A DNA stretch of 6,401 nucleotides. Source: Candidatus Colwelliibacteriota bacterium. Its GTDB lineage: Bacteria; Patescibacteriota; Minisyncoccia; UBA6257; Colwellbacteraceae. This document shows, piece after piece, positions 4,060 to 6,401 of the stretch. Position 1 is the stretch's first letter. Every line of letters starts with the position of its first letter. The stretch spans positions 1-6,401 of the forward strand of contig JACOTQ010000029.1 in assembly GCA_016178255.1 (NCBI GenBank). Reading direction: 5' to 3'. The translations under genes were made by a program, and so were the position numbers. The notes beneath the pieces are model-generated. The model worked only from the letters and a program-made list of their open reading frames with translations, ran no database searches and had not been told where the DNA came from.

Positions 4060-5203
4060 TAAAATTGTGAAGACAAAAGGAAATTTTACCGCCTACGCCA
4101 TTTTCACATTAGCTGGTCTCTTAGCCACAGTGGCTATTGTCTCGGCTTTCGTCGCTCCCACGGTTGCCCCTGGAACAGGAACCGGAAGTGAATCAATCCT
4201 CGGCTCCAGAATCTCCGGCCCCATCGGCGGCAACGCCGCCAACATTAATTTAGCCGGCGTCACCAGTAACAACGTTCTTAAGTGGAACGGCACTAACTGG
4301 ATAACCTCCGCTGTTCCAGCCATAACCGGAGGCGGCACTCTAAATTACCTCCCTAAGTTCACGGCATCGGGAATTATCGGCAACTCTTTAATCTTCGATG
4401 ATGGTACAAATGTCGGAATTGGGACGGCGACTCCTGGAGCACCTCTAGATGTCCGGGGATCAAATGATATTGTTGGCAACGCAACATTAAAGATAGCGAC
4501 AGCTAACGATTCGACGAGGTGGGGATTTAGGATAGGGACTTCTTTAGGAGATTTAAATCTCGATTACTACAATGGGGCATGGGTAGGAACCCCCGCTTTA
4601 ACAGTTTTGAGGTCAAACGGCAATGTAGGCATAGGGACGACAGGACCCGGACAAAAGCTTACAGTAGCCGGCACTGTTGAAAGCACTTCGGGCGGCTTCA
4701 AGTTCCCGGATGGCACGACACAAGCCACGGCGGCCGGTGGTGGCTCCCCCGCCGGAACTATCACGATGTACGGAGGCGGCTCTGCCCCGAGCGGCTGGCT
4801 CTTAGCCGACGGCTCCGCGGTTTCCCGCGCTACTTACTCGGCGCTCTTTACCGCTCTCGGCACGACTTACGGGGCTGGCGACGGCTCAACGACTTTCAAT
4901 GTTCCTGACCTACGCGGACGAGCGCCAATCGGTATGGGCCAGGGAAGCGGACTGACGAATCGGTCATTGAACGACAAAGGCGGAGAAGAAGCGCATATTT
5001 TAACCATTACCGAAATGCCGTCCCACAATCACTCAGGGACCTTTGTGCGGTGCGAAGGTTGCGCTCCTCAAAATCAGTCAGGCCCGGGCTATCCCACGAA
5101 CGCTGGCTACACCACTGGAGGCAGCGTTCCTTCGCAAGGCGGCGGCGCGGCTCACAATAACATGCAGCCTTACATAACACTCAACTTCATCATCAAAACC
5201 TAA
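4049..5203 (+). CDS. membrane-anchored phage-tail-collar-domain surface protein
   Basis: The 384-residue protein starts at ATG 4049, served by AGGGAAG at 4039-4045; a TTG at 4022 lacks this support. Residues 15-37 form one hydrophobic segment, either an uncleaved anchor or a signal peptide. Next come low-complexity Gly/Ala/Thr sequence, a VLKWNGTNW motif (76-84), two N-V-G-I-G repeats (121-125, 192-196) and F-P-D-G-T-T-Q (219-225), all common in tail fibres and host-adhesion proteins. A Tail Collar domain (PF07484) spans about 234-300 (PSGWLLADG, FNVPDLRGR). The end carries M-P-S-H-N-H-S (323-329), a CEGC loop (335-338) and the closing motif NNMQPYITLNFIIK. Histidines near the tip of such fibres often bind metal. 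No phage genes are nearby, so a cell-surface adhesin is the likeliest role. Confidence 0.88.
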   Translation: MLYNKIVKTKGNFTAYAIFTLAGLLATVAIVSAFVAPTVAPGTGTGSESILGSRISGPIGGNAANINLAGVTSNNVLKWNGTNWITSAVPAITGGGTLNYLPKFTASGIIGNSLIFDDGTNVGIGTATPGAPLDVRGSNDIVGNATLKIATANDSTRWGFRIGTSLGDLNLDYYNGAWVGTPALTVLRSNGNVGIGTTGPGQKLTVAGTVESTSGGFKFPDGTTQATAAGGGSPAGTITMYGGGSAPSGWLLADGSAVSRATYSALFTALGTTYGAGDGSTTFNVPDLRGRAPIGMGQGSGLTNRSLNDKGGEEAHILTITEMPSHNHSGTFVRCEGCAPQNQSGPGYPTNAGYTTGGSVPSQGGGAAHNNMQPYITLNFIIKT

Positions 5204-5212
5204 CGCAGAAGC

Positions 5213-5686
5213 ATGGCAAGCAACGACTCGTTAGATAAAATAGAAGCCCCCTCCATCCAAGAACTGAAAAAGTCAGGCAAGCGGCTCAAAGACGCGAACA
5301 TCGAATATCGGGAAAAGCTAATCAGTCTCGAAAGGTTAGCTCACTGGATAACAAACCAAATCGGCACGATGGGGTTCTTCTTTCTTATTTTCGGCTGGAC
5401 ATTTGCCTGGTTCATTTGGAATATAATTGCTCCTCAAAACATGAGGTTTGACCCATTCCCGGCCTTCGTCCTGTGGCTTTTCATTTCCAATGTGATTCAA
5501 TTACTCTTCCTTCCTCTCATTATGGTCGGCCAGAATCTGCAAGGCCGACATTCCGAGGCAAGAGCTGAAGCGGAATTTGAAGTGAATACCAAAGCAGAAG
5601 CGGAAACAAAGGCCGTTCTTTTGCATCTGGAACGCCAAAACGAACTCATTTCGATGGTAATTAAAAAACTGGACGGCAAGAAATAA
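5213..5686 (+). CDS. DUF1003 family membrane protein
   Basis: The 157-residue protein matches DUF1003 (PF06210). It has an amphipathic N-terminal region, two membrane helices at about 51-73 and 83-105, the loop motif F-D-P-F-P (79-83), a P-L-I-M-V-G-Q-N (101-108) exit from helix 2, and a charged C-terminal helix rich in Ala, Glu and Lys that is likely to form a coiled coil. The N-terminal 40 residues are also charged and helical. The function of the family is unknown. The gene begins 9 bases after the collar protein, with only weak AGAAG complementarity as a ribosome binding site, and it ends 6 bases before the next gene. Its length is normal for the family. Confidence 0.85.
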   Translation: MASNDSLDKIEAPSIQELKKSGKRLKDANIEYREKLISLERLAHWITNQIGTMGFFFLIFGWTFAWFIWNIIAPQNMRFDPFPAFVLWLFISNVIQLLFLPLIMVGQNLQGRHSEARAEAEFEVNTKAEAETKAVLLHLERQNELISMVIKKLDGKK

Positions 5687-5692
5687 AAAGCT

Positions 5693-6190
5693 ATGACGCT
5701 TACCGCCCACGCTGTTGTAGGCGTCGCCGCCGCGAGTTTATTCCCATCTCATCCAAAAGCCGCTTTCGCCGCGGCTTTTGTGAGCCATTTCTTAATTGAC
5801 GCCATACCCCATTGGCATTATTCCGTAAAATCCATCGAAATCGACCATAAAGACCCGATGAACACCGACATGGTTTTCAATAAATATTTCCCGACAGATT
5901 TAACAAAGATAGGTTTCGATGCCGCATTGGGATTCTTTACCGCTTATTTGATTTTCCATGACCACCTTAATTTCCCGCTGGGGCTTATTTTAATCGGGAC
6001 TATCGGAGGCACTCTCCCTGACCCTCTCCAATTTGTTTACTGGAAATTCCGCCATGAGCCCTTTACAACACTTCAAAGATTTCATAAATGGATTCACGCT
6101 GACAAGAACTTAGATAATAGACCCGTTTGGGGAATTCTCGCCCAAGCCGCCACTATTCCCGCCGCAATTTTATTGGTAAGATTCATTTGA
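5693..6190 (+). CDS. membrane protein resembling YdjM/YbcI-type metal-dependent hydrolases
   Basis: The 165-residue protein has about three or four hydrophobic stretches (5-35, 76-90, 94-108, 145-164). Polar residues are placed as in membrane-bound metal-dependent hydrolases: His6 in the first helix, S-H-F-L-I-D (31-36) followed by P-H-W-H (39-42), Asp76 in a later helix, L-P-D-P (108-111), and H-K-W-I-H at 131-135. These His and Asp positions could form a metal site at the membrane face, as proposed for PF04307-like proteins. The match is from motif arrangement only, and neither substrate nor activity is known. It starts 6 bases after the DUF1003 gene and ends 2 bases before the next start, so it lies within the operon. 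Confidence 0.6.
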   Translation: MTLTAHAVVGVAAASLFPSHPKAAFAAAFVSHFLIDAIPHWHYSVKSIEIDHKDPMNTDMVFNKYFPTDLTKIGFDAALGFFTAYLIFHDHLNFPLGLILIGTIGGTLPDPLQFVYWKFRHEPFTTLQRFHKWIHADKNLDNRPVWGILAQAATIPAAILLVRFI

Positions 6191-6192
6191 CA

Positions 6193-6401
6193 ATGACTTC
6201 TCCGATGGAAGACATTCAAAATGGTCAATATTACGGCCTGGGACAAAGGACATTCTGGCTTTTAATCCTCCGACGCAGCGTTGTCGCCATCCTTTTACTG
6301 ATTATCGTGGCCTCGCTTATTACCGCCAGAACGCTCATTTCTTCCGATATCGACTCGTCCGCCAGGCTTGATGAAATTTTCAATATTGCCATAGGCTGGT
6401 C
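6193..6401 (+). CDS. N-terminal part of a membrane protein (3' partial)
   Basis: An ATG at 6193, 2 bases after the previous stop, opens a frame that runs off the window after 69 codons. Residues 1-20 are polar and contain YYGLGQRTFW. A basic patch (LRRS) precedes a strong hydrophobic helix at about 30-45 (VVAILLLIIVASLITA). A polar segment and the beginning of a further hydrophobic stretch (IFNIAIGW) follow. The layout resembles the N-terminus of bacterial membrane proteins with two helices followed by a PH-like (bPH_2) domain, but the diagnostic part is missing, so that is only a guess. Tight spacing shows it belongs to the operon. Confidence 0.65.
   Translation, partial: MTSPMEDIQNGQYYGLGQRTFWLLILRRSVVAILLLIIVASLITARTLISSDIDSSARLDEIFNIAIGW

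Noticed and set aside
4049..5203. Prophage remnant
   Set aside because: Only the collar/fibre protein is phage-like. It has a membrane anchor, and its neighbours are not phage genes.

Overview
The window looks like bacterial chromosomal DNA: tightly packed genes, short spacers, small membrane proteins and short hairpin terminators. DUF4105, DUF1003, a signal-anchored tail-collar protein and many small orphan proteins together resemble Candidate Phyla Radiation (Patescibacteria, perhaps Parcubacteria) genomes. That placement is inference from gene style; no rRNA or other phylogenetic marker is present.

Left part (1-1372): the 3' end of a probable secreted beta-sandwich protein is followed by a multi-pass membrane protein (142-858) and a 48-residue membrane miniprotein (868-1014), all closely spaced on the + strand. 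After about 100 bases comes a 66-residue four-cysteine zinc-ribbon protein (1112-1312). Its Shine-Dalgarno sequence can fold into a hairpin, and a clear terminator follows.

Middle part (1373-2808): a self-contained small unit has a promoter at 1392-1419, a 54-residue ORF at 1519-1683 and a terminator at 1715-1740. A DUF4105 protein (1754-2419) follows, with a GTG start just after a TATAAT box and without the expected membrane anchor. A hairpin at 2431-2463 separates it from a convergent minus-strand gene of 68 residues (2507-2713), which has a near-perfect Shine-Dalgarno sequence and its own TATAAT box.

Right part (2809-6401): seven + strand genes with gaps of 7, 2, -11, 9, 6 and 2 bases form a likely single operon. 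They encode a KynB-type metal-dependent cyclase/hydrolase with all six metal and catalytic residues; two tandem, mutually similar lycopene-cyclase half-domain proteins (CrtYc/CrtYd type); a membrane-anchored tail-fibre collar protein; a DUF1003 membrane protein; a His/Asp-rich membrane protein of the YdjM-like hydrolase type; and the start of another membrane protein cut by the window end. Six of the seven products are predicted to be membrane-bound or surface-exposed, so the operon looks envelope-directed. The cyclase pair implies that carotenoid-like polyenes are made or modified in this cell or taken from a partner, but no phytoene synthase, desaturase, carotenoid oxygenase or rhodopsin gene is visible here.

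No tRNA, rRNA, CRISPR array, insertion sequence or phage module was found.
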